64,000 bases of DNA from Aspergillus flavus (GCF_009017415.1 NC_092410.1:806001-870000); one strand, 5' to 3'. Shown: positions 46,556 through 59,004, counted from the first letter of the stretch. Notes: generated by a model not told the origin, from the letters alone. Numbers and translations are program-made.

Positions 46556-46944
46556 GTTGGGTTAGAGCTTATTTGGTGCTTATTCTTTGTCGTTGTTCTC
46601 TATCTTTGTTCTTAATCCCGGGACCCGCGTGTATAGAATAAAAAGGAGTGCAGGGGTGTGGAGGAGATATCGATAACGCCGTTCCGGTTGCAGTTGTACA
46701 AGCGTCACCGCGACAAAATCAAAACCAAATCGTGCAACGAGTCAGCACACGGGTTTAAAGGACTTTAAACTCCAAGATTACACATTTCAGCTACGGCAGT
46801 ACGGAGTAATCCCACTCAGCTTGTTGAAACGTTGGGAAATAGAAACCGAGGCATATATCACGTGCACGGACCGAAGTATAGCTTATCTAATGTCCCAAGA
46901 ATGGGATCATAACAGTCATAAATTGCGATGATTCCGGCCTAAAA
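46556..46944. other. Intergenic region with one 9-mer copy
   Basis: About 390 bases. It holds the thioesterase promoter and a TACGGAGTA copy at 46800-46808. No gene seen. Confidence 0.55.
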
Positions 46945-48025
46945 CTAGAATATGGCCATGCAGTTAGGCGGGCTCGAAACGCCATTGGCACAATTCAGCG
47001 GACTACTGGAAATAAAGAATGTCCAGCGCCCCAGTTGCTTGCAGGTCTCCGCCAACTCCTCCAGGTCGAACATCTCGCCGATCGGCAATCCCCAACCGGC
47101 AAGCATATGATGGTGCAGATCAAACTCCGGGTTGAGCGGGGGGAAGACCTCGAAACTAACCGCGTCGGATGCTACCGCTGCAAAGTGATTATCCCACATA
47201 AACCGGAGCACGTTCTCACTCTGCTCGAGTCCCGCATGCTTGGGCACCGTTTGCTGGCTGTATTCCTGCTTTTGGGCGTCGCTCAAGGAGGACCAGGTCT
47301 TGGTGAGGCCCACGCGGAGAAAGAAGATGTCTCCTCGTTGGAATTCGATGTTGCATTCGCGTGCGATGGCGAGCACGTCGTCGAGAGGTACCACATGCTG
47401 GCTGAGCCCATTGACGGTAATGCCCTTCTTCTCGGCCCAGGATAAGTAGTCAATCAAGACGCCCCGACCGGCGATTCCCTTCTTAGCCCAGTATCCAATA
47501 CCGATCCGCGGGGAGTTCGAGTCCTGGATTTCTTCGGCTGTAGTACCACCGTAGAATACGCGGCGAGCTTGATCCTCGGGCGTCGGGGCAGGTGCACTAT
47601 GGTGTCGGAGTCCATCCCACTGAGAAGATTGTTGTGGGTTGAAATGATACTCGTCGTCGAATGCGATACCGGGAGCCACCCATTTGATGCGATGCTCGAA
47701 AGGCTTTCGGCCGAATCCTGTAAGCTAGTTAATGGACCGCCCCGAGCAAACTATTGGATCTTATCTCAGCCACAACATAAGACTCTCCGTGGTTGATGCC
47801 GGTAATAGTCCTACCTGGTGGGTTTAATTGTTCCAAATCCCAGTTTAAGCAGACTCTCAAACCGGTTTGAATCTGTGTACGCGCGGCGTCTGCTACAATC
47901 TCCGGGGTGAGGATGCGAAGCATGCCTAGTCCCTCTTCCGGGGATCCAGCGGCTGCCGGCCAGTATTGTCTCTTGTTGGGCAGATCATCATATTTCTCGG
48001 GGAGATCGTCGATACCGACTGTCAT
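46945..48025 (-). CDS. Cyclase-family protein (PF04199, kynurenine-formamidase-like fold)
   Basis: Two exons (48025-47815 and 47717-46945) give 327 residues. Fungal members of the cyclase family use QWDGLRH instead of the bacterial HxGTHxD metal site, and SSQWDGLRHHSAP fits this. Other features are GVLIDYLSWAEKKGI, a strand with VPLDDVLAIAREC, and FQRGDIFFLRVGLTKTW where the family reads GDxLLIRTG. Near the C-terminus FDLHHHMLAGWGLPIGEMFD supplies more histidines and the LPxGExxDLExLA signature. Members hydrolyse amides or lactones; the substrate here is unknown. Length is normal for the family. Confidence 0.85.
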
Positions 48026-48415
48026 GGTGCTGGTGAAGGGAGGGGTTGGTCAAAGTGTATCGATCTAACGATCAACCGCTCTGCGGGCGAATGCCCCTCT
48101 GGACTTTATAGCATTGCAGAAGTGGGGAAACTCAATCGGTCGGACCATGTCCGAGAGCGATGAATTAAACAGGTAAAGAGATGCCCAAGTTTGGAACAGG
48201 AAGCCCGCCGACACGTTCGGATACATGTGTACTGTACTGTACACTGGATACAGCCTTGCTCATGGAAGAGTGGATCTCTGCCAAAAGACCCCATCTCAGC
48301 TATTTGCAGGCTCCTGATGTTAAGACTTGACTGTGCAATTTCTACAATATGGTGTATTCAAACAATGAAAAATACAGAAAACGGAAAAAGAAATAAGAAT
48401 ACAGCTTTATCCAGC
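48026..48415. other. Intergenic region, border of accessory and housekeeping blocks
   Basis: About 390 bases upstream of the cyclase gene and downstream of SEY1. No coding signal. Gene content changes character here. Confidence 0.5.
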
Positions 48416-51256
48416 TTACAAGTCATCCACATCTTCATCGGCAGCTGCAGATTTACCCTGCTGATTGAGACGAGACATTTCGTGCTCCTCACCCCCACGT
48501 CCAGAACCTCCGGGAGTTGACATTGCGATGGCTTGTCGTCCTGTGTCGGACGACTCGAGGAACTCACGCAGCCGCTTCTTGCCTTCTGTTACTGCTTGGT
48601 TCGAGGCTGCCTCTGTCATCTTGATGATGGGACCCCATAGATTGAGCTGGTAGGTTATATAAGCTCCAACAGCACAGACGAAAAGGAGGAAGAAGTAAGC
48701 CGGGTTGCGGAGCACTGTTACTCCAGGTGTTAGTCTTCAACGGATCGTATAAAAGCAAAACAACTCAAGTGATACTCACCGGCAATGATTTCATTCCATC
48801 CCAGTGCGAGAAGAAGGCCGTAGAAGTACAAGGGTACTTGAGTCATGCCTCCAATGGCGCTCCGTTTCGCCTCAACATACACTCCATCCGCGGCCTTCTT
48901 AAAGCGAACGGTGAGCTCCTGTCGCTTGGCATCACTGACAATAGTCATTTCTTCTTCCAAGCTCTTGCCTTCCTCCTCGTCCACCCCGCCAATGGGAGCC
49001 AGGTCTTCCTCATCAGCAGAGGTTGCGGAGCTAGGCGTGTGTCCGATCCAACGATCCAGAGGAGGCGGGGCAGACGTCTCATCGAGTCGGAACTTGGACA
49101 GAAGGGGGATGAGAGTCAAGGTTGATTCGCGAGCACGAGTGTATATCCCTTCGATATCATCGGTCGGGCGCCAGATCCGAGGAACACCAGCATCATCGTA
49201 GCGGAATTTATCTTCGAAGTTTTCGCGCAACTTCAACAGCAGGTTGCCTTCGATCATCTCTTCATCAATCTTAGCGCGCAGAACGCCCCAGGACTTCCTC
49301 CGCAGTCTCCAGAGTCCGACGTCCACTTCCTCAAGACTGGCATCGAAACTGCTAGCGCGGTCTGTAAATCGCCTCTCGGCATCCAGAACTGTCTCGACAA
49401 ACACATTCCACACGCGATCCCAGAATTTCTTTTCCGTTGGCTGGTCTCCCTTCTCCGGTGCACCACCACCAGCTCGTCCAGAGCCGAGAGCGTTGAACTC
49501 AAGTCCAACAGATTCGCCCAGTCGAGACTGAACCCATCGTTCCACCCGGCTGGCAAGACGTCTCATCTCGTCCCTTCTAAGCCGCGCACTAACCTCCGCA
49601 AGCTCCTTTTCATACAAGGCTAGCTCTTGCTTATAGTCACTCCAAGAAGTACCATCCACCACGGTGGCACGAGCGACTTCCTCAAACTTGTCCACGGCCT
49701 TCTTAGCCTCTTCGTTGACAATCTCTGCGAAATCGTAGCCGGTGCCCTTCTTCTGGCCGGACTTCACAGCGGCCGTCACTGCTTCGCTGAACTCACTGAT
49801 CCCCGATTTGTGCGCCGCATTCAGCTGACCCTGGAAAAGGGTCTTCAAACGGGTATCAGCTTTGCTTTCAAGCTCTGCCCTTTTGCGCTGGTAGACGCCT
49901 TTGTGGTACCGACTAGCCTCAGACTCAAAAGCCTTGACAGCCTTGGTGCGTGACGACCGCATCGCTGCTCCTAGACCCCCAAGAATTTCCGGCTCTCCAA
50001 GGCGAGCGGCTTGCGACTGTTTATCTTCAAAGGGGACGATAGTCTCATCAAAGGCAACCATCACTTCCCTCAGAATCTCGTCACACCTGAACTGTGCAAG
50101 CAACTCTTGTTGTGTGGGCAGGTCTAGATCCTTGTTGTTGACAATTTGGTCCCAGATGCCTTCAGCGTATCTCGAGAAGCCATCCGCAGGGATACGTCGG
50201 TGATACTCCGGGAGGAAAACACCGCCATCTGAGAACTCGCCTTTCCGCGCATCTAGGTTAGGGTCCCTCTGACCGTCGCAGAAACGAAGACTGAGCTTCT
50301 GTGTCTCTTCCACAAACTTCTCCGGCTGGTAGCCCTTGTGTGGCAGGCCGTAGAACTGGAAGTCAAAGTAATCATGTACGTTCGAGTTCTCCAGGCCACC
50401 AGGCTTAGAGATCGAATCCCAGAGGCGAGCCATATCTTCCATTAGGGTCTTCTGCAAATTCTGGAGCGGCGTCATTCCCGAATAGTCACGAATGACGAAG
50501 AACAAAAGCGATCGGTGAGTAGTACTAGCGGTTAAGATTAGCACGAGAAGAATCCGGAGTCGGCGCTGGGGATTTGTACTTCTTATCTTTAAGGAACAAC
50601 TGCAAGTTGACTTCGAAGACAGTCTTTAGAAGCCCCATATTTGCACCCTGGTACAATCCGACCTGGTGTTCCCAGATGTTCACAATAAGAACCTCACTGG
50701 TCGCCAATGCGAAAAGGGCACTCTTGCGCTCAAAGTCCTGGTCTTCACCCCGCTCACGGCCGTCTGTACCCTCCACATCCATAACTAAGATGTTGCTAGC
50801 CATAGAGGAGCTCTCATTTTTATTTTTTGACATCCAGATTCCCTTTGTCGTCTGCCGTCTCTCCAACTCTGACATGACGGAGAAATGCGTGCCGAAAAGG
50901 TGATTAAGGAGCGTAGATTTACCCGTCGACTGCGATCCGAAGACGGAAATAAGGTGGTAATTGAAGCCGGAGGGGGTAACATTTTCAAGGCTCAGGTACT
51001 GCGACAGATTCGGGCTAGGATCACCATTAGCTTTCGAAGCTATACTCCCATTTCACATGATCCGTGAAGAGGCGCATCGTGGCGCAACGCGAGTATGCAT
51101 GGGAAGCTATAATTGAGGCATAGACGAATAGCACCGAGGACAGGGGCAGACGTACTTGAATTCCTTGTTCTCATCTATTACTTGTACTCCATGCTCATAC
51201 GCTGTAGTATCACTGGCAGAATTGCCAATGGAGGCGAAATGACCGTTCGTAGCCAT
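48416..51256 (-). CDS. SEY1: SEY1, ER-fusion dynamin-like GTPase (RHD3/atlastin functional class)
   Basis: A membrane GTPase that fuses ER tubules. Four exons (51256-51156, 51014-50580, 50524-48780, 48714-48416) give 859 residues. The GTPase domain has the P-loop [20 protein letters not shown], the switch [20 protein letters not shown] and the G4-like [14 protein letters not shown] long helical middle region follows. Two close membrane segments near the C-terminus ([19 protein letters not shown] and [20 protein letters not shown]) make the hairpin anchor, and a last helix leads to an acidic tail ending DVDDL. All exon phases agree. The gene is conserved and single copy in fungi, so orthology is confident. 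Confidence 0.97.
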
Positions 51257-52613
51257 GGTCAAACGGACCGTCTGGTGTAGGTAAGTTCCACCGACTATGG
51301 TTGCGAAAATTGGGTTGCTCTAAGATATTAAACGCTGTGTTTGTTTTGCGGATGATGTCGCACTTGGGGGAAGTGGGAAGGACAACGTCAGGGTGTGGGG
51401 AGGGTGGCGAGTGTTGGGACAAATACCGTATGAGGCGGGTCGAGCGTCAACTAAGTACATGTAGTATGAGATAAAAGGGAGATCACCCAGAAGCAAGGAG
51501 AATCACAAGACTTTAAGACGGTCCTGTGAGACTACGCCCGAGGGTCGGCTGGGGTCTTGTGGATAGGGAGGTTGTCGGTTGGTCGTCCGGAGTACCCTTG
51601 ACGCCTGAGCGGCCAGGCCACACCACCGAATCCACCGCGTGCCTAGGCGCTGCTGCTTCGGGCTTAGTGACGATCGATCCATCTATCATGTGGAACACAC
51701 AACAGCGAGCCCCCTCTACATAGTACATACCGAAAACAATGGCCTACTCCTATTTACGGAGTACATAATTAAGGGGAGTCTTATAAAAATTAAACCAAAA
51801 TAAATAAAATAAGGCAGGCAGTGAGAAGTGCGATGCACTTTCTAGCCACCTCAGCATAACCTTGCTATATCTTAACCTTGAACATAATTCCGACCAGTGT
51901 CTACATCATGACCGCTCTCGAGATCGGGCAACATATTCCACCCTAGTTTGCCCAATAACCCCTGGAACGTATGAATAGCTCTCAAACTTAAGAGTTGCAA
52001 CAAGTGGCATGTGCTACGTTTGGGTGCATGATACGTCAGGATAGTGGGTTGCTAATGTGCTTCCAATTGGGTTATTGTCCGTCAGGTACTGTATGTCTCT
52101 TACAACTCCTATGAGTAGTAGGCATTAGGACGCTGTACAGCTGTCCTCAGGTTCCAAAGAAAAACAAAATCAAAGCTCCGGGACAAGGCCTAGGCAAAGT
52201 AACTCTAGAGTAGGGCACAAGTGGCCGCAGGATTAGGGCTGGAGAGATAATTATAGACCTCTAGTGCATGGCCACTAGCCGGACTAGATTTATACTCCGT
52301 GGATAAGGTGTTCTACACTTTACCCGTTGGAAGTCGGTACATGGACTGAGTTTTGTACATTAAATTAATCATCGGATTCATATTCAACGACATACCTAGA
52401 TATAGATGAGGGGAGAATTGTAGAAAAAAGAGAAAAATAAAAAGTCTACATGGTTAAATACAATACAGGTACATGGCATGACTCACGAACTCCGGTATCA
52501 ACGTTTCCCGGATCCCTTCGCTGATTCCCGCGCTGCAAGAAAAACAAATCCGGACATAAATTTTTCATAGTACAAAGGTTGCCAATTCATCAGTCACCGT
52601 AACGAGCTGGCAT
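51257..52613. other. Intergenic region with one 9-mer copy
   Basis: About 1.35 kb between SEY1 and the EF-Tu gene, both on the minus strand. It holds the SEY1 promoter, a TACGGAGTA copy at 51755-51763 and the EF-Tu 3' end. Nothing coding is supported. Confidence 0.55.
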
Positions 52614-54196
52614 TTATTTTCCGTCCATGACACGGGTAACGAGACCAGTGGCAACAGTACGGCCACCCTCACGGATGTTGAAGCGCTGGCCAGCCTCAGC
52701 AGCAATGGGGCGGTGAGTCTTGAGGACCATCTCGACGTTGTCACCAGGCATCACCCTCCGGGACTCATCACCGTCGGGGAAGCTGAGGTCAGCAGCCTCA
52801 TCTAGGATACAACAGTTAGAACTTAATCAATACCGTTAAGTGAGCAAAAGGCTTGACTTACCAGCAGTGCGAACGAACACCTGGGGGCGGTAGTTGGAGC
52901 CGAAGCCAGTACGACGACCACCCTCAGCCTCAGTGAGAACGTACATGGACACCAAGAACTGGTCGTGGGCCTTGGTGCTGCCAGGAGCAGCAATGATCAT
53001 TCCGCGGCGGACGTCTTCACGACGGATACCACGGAGAAGCAAGCCAGAGTTGTCACCAGCGCGAGACTCGTCACAAGACTTCTTAAAGGTCTCAATGTCG
53101 GTGACCTTGGTCTTGGTAGCATCGAAGCTACCTCCGATGATCTCGACTTCGCTGTCCTTCTTCAGGATACCACGTTCGACACGGCCGGAGGCAACGGTAC
53201 CACGACCGGCGATGGAGAAGACTTCCTCGACAGACATGAGGAAAGGCTTGTCAAGATCACGCTGAGGGGTAGGGATCCAGGTGTCAACAGCCTTCATGAG
53301 CTCGTCGATACGCTCGGCACCAATGTCGGGGCGACGGTCCTCCAAAGCACACAGAGCAGAACCGAAGATGATGGGAGTCTCTTCGCCCTCGAAGCCGTAG
53401 CTGCTAAGGAGCTCGCGCATTTCCAACTCGACAAGCTCCAACATCTCAGGGTCCTCAACGGCATCAATCTTGTTGACGAAAACGACGATCTTCTGGACAC
53501 CGACCTGACGGGCAAGCAGCAAGTGCTCCCGGGTCTGGGGCCTATTATAATACGTGTAAGCGCGAGATCTTGAAACCATTCAGTAGCAAAGGGCTTGTCC
53601 ATACATCTGACCATCCGAAGCAGCAACGACAACAATAGCACCGTCCATGTTAGCAGCACCAGTGATCATGTTCTTGATGTAATCGGCGTGACCGGGGCAG
53701 TCGACGTGGGCATAGTGCCTGTCCTCGGTGGAGAACTCAATGTGAGCAGTCGAGATGGTGATACCACGCTTACGCTCCTCAGGGGCCTTATCAATAGCAC
53801 CATACTCGAGGAACTGAGCGAGGCCCTTGGAAGCCTGGTGCTTGGTGATAGCGGCAGTCAAGGTGGTCTAAACAGCAACGTGTTAAAGTCCGGGCTACTT
53901 CGGGAAAAAACACAATAAATCCAGTCTCCGGCTTACCTTGCCGTGATCGACGTGACCAATGGTACCTGTAAGCTGTTATTAGCAATAGCCCTGATGGTAG
54001 CAGAAGATTTTGTAATAGATCAACCCATACCAATGTTGACGTGAGGCTTGGAGCGCTCGAAGGCAGTTGCCATACCACGGGCAGCCAGTCTGTCTTTACC
54101 CAAAACATGCTGCACAGGGTTGACAGCGCGAGGGCGCAGCAGGGAGGCCCTGCTAGCGCGGAAGAGGAGGTTGGCGGTTCTGGAGATGCTAGACAT
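52614..54196 (-). CDS. tufM: Mitochondrial elongation factor Tu
   Basis: Brings aminoacyl-tRNA to the mitochondrial ribosome. Five exons (54196-54031, 53965-53937, 53867-53605, 53541-52862, 52801-52614) give 441 residues; exon 2 is only 29 bases. The first about 45 residues are basic and rich in S and R, a mitochondrial presequence ([20 protein letters not shown]). The G motifs are GHVDHGKTT (split between exons), [12 protein letters not shown] (switch I), DCPGHADY (G3), NKID (G4) and GSALC (G5). Domains 2 and 3 follow to [10 protein letters not shown]. An in-frame TTG upstream was not used; the ATG at 54196 starts the presequence. It lies next to mitochondrial IF-3, on the same strand. Confidence 0.97.
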
Positions 54197-54724
54197 GTTG
54201 ACTGCCCTGCAGTGTAATGACAAACGAAAGATGAACCAGAGGAAACGCGATGGAATGGAAGAAACGGAGCTGGTCTGAGGGTCGAGAAGATCTCCAGTCC
54301 CCCGAAAAATTTAGGGAGATGCTTAGTCATCTGTTGTCCAATCACAGGTGCCGAATTGCGGAGGCTTTCCCCATCCAACTACGGAGTATTATGGAACATC
54401 AACTTGGGTGGGAAGCTATTGGTACCTGTCCGGAGTAAGCGTCGCTGAGAGTACTACTACTTTATGTCTATAATTATTTAGCGGAACAACTATACTTATG
54501 TCGTATAGTATTTATGTATATTATACTATCGAGGATCGGTTCTAGGACCTTGACAGATAGCAGATACCGGTTCTTGTTTATTCACATACGGAATTGAGGT
54601 TGAGGTCAATGTAATACAGTATCATGGCGCCGGCAGCTGCTCGGGAAAGCACATCCATTATATTTACAGAGTCCTCTGCCACTTTGTATCCATAATATAC
54701 ACCAAAGAAGGTCGCATAAAGAAA
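54197..54724. other. Intergenic region with one 9-mer copy
   Basis: About 530 bases with the EF-Tu promoter and the IF-3 3' end. A TACGGAGTA copy lies at 54380-54388. Confidence 0.55.
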
Positions 54725-55426
54725 TCATTGACCCAGATCCTTTCTCTTCACAACAAGTACCACATGTTTGCCAGGTTCTCCTTCCATCGGTTTCACTTGC
54801 ATCGCATTGGCATCCTTAGTAGCCTGCAACACACTATCCATCACATGCTTGACTTCCTCCACAGTGGGTGACCTCTTGCCTCTCTTTTTGGTCAATATAA
54901 CCTCTACTTTCCGGCCCTTGTCGAGGAAGTTTGTCAATTGCTTCAGTCGGTGGGAGAGATCATGGGCATCAATAGCCCAGTTCAGCTCGATCTGTTTGAG
55001 CGAATTCTTGTTGACGTGCGCAGCCTTTGCTTTCGCACGTTCTTGCTCTCGTATCTCAAGTCGATTCACGACTTTGCAAACGGGTGCGCGGCCGCGAAAG
55101 CCAGGGGAGACTTGCAATATGAAATTGTCCGGGCGCTCTATTGTCAGCAAGGCATCATGAAGCCTTACGGGTGGATCCAGTTTGCCATCTTCATTCACAA
55201 GCTGGATATATTCTGACCGGATTTCTTCATCTTTCACCTGCCTTGCTCTTGCCTGGGGCTGTGCATCTTGCTGTTGAGGCTTGCGGCGGATGGAAAGAAG
55301 GCGGGATTGCGTGAAGGTTGGGAGAAAAGCGGGACGAAGACACTGGGGTCTAGGAGTTTCAATAGGTGCGAGAAATATACGGCGCAAAGCTTGTGTGGTT
55401 GAGATAAAACCACGTATATGCTTCAT
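54725..55426 (-). CDS. Mitochondrial translation initiation factor IF-3
   Basis: An uninterrupted 233-residue frame from the ATG at 55426 (an in-frame GTG lies 42 bases upstream). The N-terminus MKHIRGFISTTQALRRIFLA is a presequence. The IF-3 N-domain has EYIQLVNEDGKLDPPVRLHD (family: I..V.L.DE.G...G) and the linker reads IREQERAKAKAAHVNKNSLK, followed by the C-domain IELNWAIDAHDLSHRLKQL and FLDKGRKVEVILTKKRGKR. This matches fungal mitochondrial IF-3 (AIM23-like) in length and order. It would act on the small mitochondrial subunit during initiation. Confidence 0.88.
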   Translation of the reverse strand: MKHIRGFISTTQALRRIFLAPIETPRPQCLRPAFLPTFTQSRLLSIRRKPQQQDAQPQARARQVKDEEIRSEYIQLVNEDGKLDPPVRLHDALLTIERPDNFILQVSPGFRGRAPVCKVVNRLEIREQERAKAKAAHVNKNSLKQIELNWAIDAHDLSHRLKQLTNFLDKGRKVEVILTKKRGKRSPTVEEVKHVMDSVLQATKDANAMQVKPMEGEPGKHVVLVVKRKDLGQ

Positions 55427-55978
55427 CTTGAGCTGTAGTCCGGCGTAAAGGACTTGAGGGAAGCTCACAATCGAAGGTTCAGGAGCTGTGGGTATTCAAA
55501 AATAATAAAAATGAAATCGCTCTCGAAGCGACTGACAATAGCGCCAGGTAGGTCTAATCGGGCGTGAAAGGATCGAGAGGGGCACTCCCAAAAGAGATAT
55601 AGCTTGGAATGTATGATGAACCCCAGGTATGTACTCCGTAGTACGTCCCGTCATTCAACGGATGCATTCGGCGGCGAACCAGCCACACGTGCGCCACACA
55701 CTCACGGGGGCGGGATCGAGACCCTGGGACAGGCCGCCTGCAATTTATCTCCTTTTGATTGCGCCCTTTTTTTCTCCTGACATCTATCAACCCTCGTTTC
55801 GCTGGTTTTGCTTTACCATCCACGATCCTTTTTGGGCTGGTCCGGAGGCTCCTGGAGGATCTATGGTTTCTCTTCATTTCGACCGTTAACCTATCTTTCT
55901 TTTCCAACTCGGTCGAAACTATAACAGCGTTTCCCCGGAAAGAAACGTCACTAGCTCGTCCTCTGTCTTATTTCTTGT
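55427..55978. promoter_or_regulatory. Bidirectional promoter region, IF-3 and GDPase
   Basis: About 550 bases between divergent genes. A TACTCCGTA (inverse of TACGGAGTA) lies at 55632-55640. A CT-rich leader precedes the GDPase start. Confidence 0.55.
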
Positions 55979-57777
55979 ATGTCGACTGGATTTGACGGTC
56001 GACATATAAACCACGCGCCATCTATCCAGAAGCCAGGCTCTAGAGTCAGTAGACGCTCCAATTCGCGGGCATCCCAACCCGCGAATAACACACCAAGCTA
56101 CTCACCGGACACTTGTCAAAGTCCGTCAACCGACATAATGGCACAAAGCCAGAGGTCCCGGTACCTAAAGACCGGCGCCATCGTAGGCGCCTTGTTCTTG
56201 ATGATTCTTTGGCTCTCTCCATCGAAGCCAGCAGTGACAGGCTTTGGCCGCGGTATGTTGCATAAAATTGTTCGTCGACTATCTATGTCAACTAATAGGC
56301 CGTGTAGAGAAATCCCCCACTGGTGTCGCTCCTCTAACGGATAAATGCACCAAGCCTCATGACCCCTCGAAACCGTTGATTCAGTACGCTCTAATGATCG
56401 ATGCTGGTAGTCAAGGCTCTCGGATCCATGTCTACCGGTTCAATAACTGCGGCCCTACTCCCGAACTTGAACACGAGGAATTTGAACAGACCGAGAAGAG
56501 GAAGGGTGGTTCTGGATTGAGCTCATATAAGGAAGATGCCGAAGGAGCGGCCAAGAGTCTTGATCCTCTCATGCAGGTTGCGATGAGGACCGTTCCCGAA
56601 GAGTACAAGTCTTGCTCTCCAGTCGCTGTGAAAGCCACCGCCGGTTTGCGAATGCTCGGGCCAGAGATGAGCCAGAACATCCTGGAAGCCGTAAGGCATC
56701 GCCTGGAGACTGTCTATCCATTCCCCGTCGTCTCTCGTGAGAAAGGAGGCGTTGAGATTATGGATGGATCGGACGAGGGTGTTTACGCATGGATCACAAC
56801 TAACTACCTTCTCGGAAAGATTGGCGGTCCAGACGAAACGCCGACTGCTGCGATCTTTGACCTAGGTGGTGGTTCTACTCAAATTGTCTTCCAGCCCACA
56901 TTCGAAAAGAGCAAGTCGGGTGGTATGCCGGAACGCTTAGCGGACGGCGATCACAAGTATGAGCTCCAGTTTGGTGGACGGGGCTTCGACCTGTACCAGC
57001 ACTCCCACCTTGGATATGGTCTCATGGCTGCACGTGAAGCCATTCACAAAGCTGTCGTTGAGGGTAAAATGGCCTCCAGTGGAAACGATATGGCTTGGTT
57101 GAATCAGCCCATCCCTAATCCTTGTATTGCACCTGGAATGGAGCGCGATGTGGAGGTGAAGTTTGACAAGGAACACCCACTTGGATCAAAAGTGACTGTC
57201 AAGATGGTTGGCCCGCAGGATGGATCTTCTTCGCCTGCCCTGTGCCGCGGCTTCGCGGAGAAGATTCTCAAGAAGGACGCTGAATGCAAACTTGCACCTT
57301 GCTCTTTCAATGGTGTTCATCAGCCCTCGCTTGAGAAGACATTTTCCAGAGAAGACGTTTATATCTTTTCCTACTTCTTTGACCGCACTAAGCCCCTGGG
57401 CATGCCTGACTCTTTCACTCTGGAGGAGTTGCACCAGCTCACATCCACCGTCTGTGCCGGCGAATCGTCATGGAAGATTTTCGAAGGCATGGGAGAAGCC
57501 ATGGCCGAGCTACGCGACCGTCCTGAGTGGTGCTTGGATTTGAACTTCATGCTTGCACTGCTGCACTCTGGCTACGAGATGCCATTGTCCCGAGAAGTCA
57601 AGATCGCCAAGAAGATCAAGAACAACGAACTTGGCTGGTGTCTAGGCGCAAGGTAAATAACCCCTTAACTGTTTTCATCGCTTTATCTTGTTTGAAATTG
57701 TGCTAATATTCTATCACAGCTTGCCTCTTCTAAGCCAAGAGTCGGGATGGACTTGCCGCGTGAAGGAAGTCTCTTAA
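55979..57777 (+). CDS. GDA1: Golgi guanosine/nucleoside diphosphatase (GDA1, GDA1/CD39 family)
   Basis: Hydrolyses GDP to GMP in the Golgi lumen so that GDP-mannose can be imported by exchange. Three exons (55979-56252, 56299-57652, 57720-57777) give 561 residues. A single membrane anchor (TGAIVGALFLMILWLSP) follows a short cytosolic tail with many S and R. The apyrase conserved regions are present in order: LMIDAGSQGSRIHVYRF, VKATAGLRMLG, GVYAWITTNYLLG and AIFDLGGGSTQIVFQP. Later LQFGGRGFDLYQHSHLGYG and paired cysteines (CSFNGVHQP) fit the fungal GDPase. The last exon is short and ends KEVS. It helps O- and N-glycan mannosylation. Confidence 0.95.
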
Positions 57778-58203
57778 ATATGATGGATATGGCGATATGG
57801 TGATGTATTGAATTTTTCTCACATCAGATGGCATGTGTACATCTGTTTTCTTTTCCTGCAAATATGGCTAGATTTGTGTCATGTCGATTATATGGATTGT
57901 TACTGTCGCTATTAGACTTTGCCCAATTCCCTGTGTGGTATAGCAAAAAGATATGGAAATGCAATTGATGTCCTGGATACTGCTAGAATTCATATACTAG
58001 TATAATCTTTCAGACAAGCTATAAAATTACTCTAGTCTATTCTTCTATAAACGAAATAACAAAAACTTTTAGATCCCACGTACAGGACTAACCAAAGGCC
58101 AAACAGACAATATATCGTACAGAAAGCTCATCCAATATGTAGGTGAAAACATATCACATCCGTAAGCGCCGTCCATGAAACCCAAATCCACGTTTCCTGG
58201 CTC
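57778..58203. other. Convergent 3' region
   Basis: About 430 AT-rich bases between converging genes. No coding signal. Confidence 0.55.
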
Positions 58204-59004
58204 TTATTCGTTCATTTCCTCAATTGTTGGCTTTTTCGACGATGTAGTATCTTTGTTGCCCATCAGTGTTTCCAAAACGTTCGATTCGGATGGCGCATTA
58301 GGATGTGATTCTGCGTAGCTGTATGCAGGGCCTTCGTCCGAACCCTCGCTCTTTGCACTAGGGGCGACGCCGTCGGCGGGGCGTTTCTCTTCGAGGACGC
58401 CTAGGCCAAGATTCTGTAGAGGAATCGTCGATCAGCTCAAGTACATAGAAACTAATGCGAAAGATTTGCCTACCATTTCAATAAATTGACCATCAGCTTC
58501 ATCATCCACCTCGTCCAACCTCAAATCCTTTCCCCTCCCAGCCTCTATCTCTTGCTGTAGTTTATCATTGGCACTTTTCATTTGTGGGAGAAACGCAGAC
58601 AATCGGGAGAGGAGATCGGGATTTTTCTCGATACGATGTATCTGAGGTTTTTGTGGAGCAGGTATGCGCGGTAAAGAGTGATCGGAACCATTGTCACTTT
58701 TTACATCACGATCTTGGGCATCTTCGTCATCGTCAACAACGTCGTCCTCATCACTATCACTCCCGGAGGATGAGGTGTAATCGTCATCGTCACTGTCGTC
58801 ATCAATTTTGTCGGGACGAGCGTGTGCCTTTTGGGCGTTGTCACGCAGGGCTAGCGAGAATACGCGCCGCTCGTCACTCTCGTCGCCAACGCCATTATTC
58901 TGATTGGAATGGCTCTTTGACCGTTGAGAGGGAGAACCAGCATCGCATGCAAGTTGCGATTGGGGATCGTCGGCCTGCGGGCGCTTCCGATCACTATCAG
59001 CCAT
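58204..59004 (-). CDS. NOPCHAP1-like (DUF4598) acidic protein
   Basis: Two exons (59004-58474 and 58413-58204) give 246 residues. A conserved core PQIHRIEKNPDLLSRLSAFL, then PQMKSANDKLQQEI and GQFIEMNLGLGVLEEK matches the NOPCHAP1/C12orf45 family. In animals this protein links the R2TP chaperone to snoRNP assembly (NOP58); the fungal role is inferred. In front is a very acidic serine/aspartate tract (DDDSDDDDYTSSSGSDSDED), typical of nucleolar proteins. The intron of 60 bases falls after EM and is in phase 0. The conserved core sits across the splice junction, which supports the model. Confidence 0.78.
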
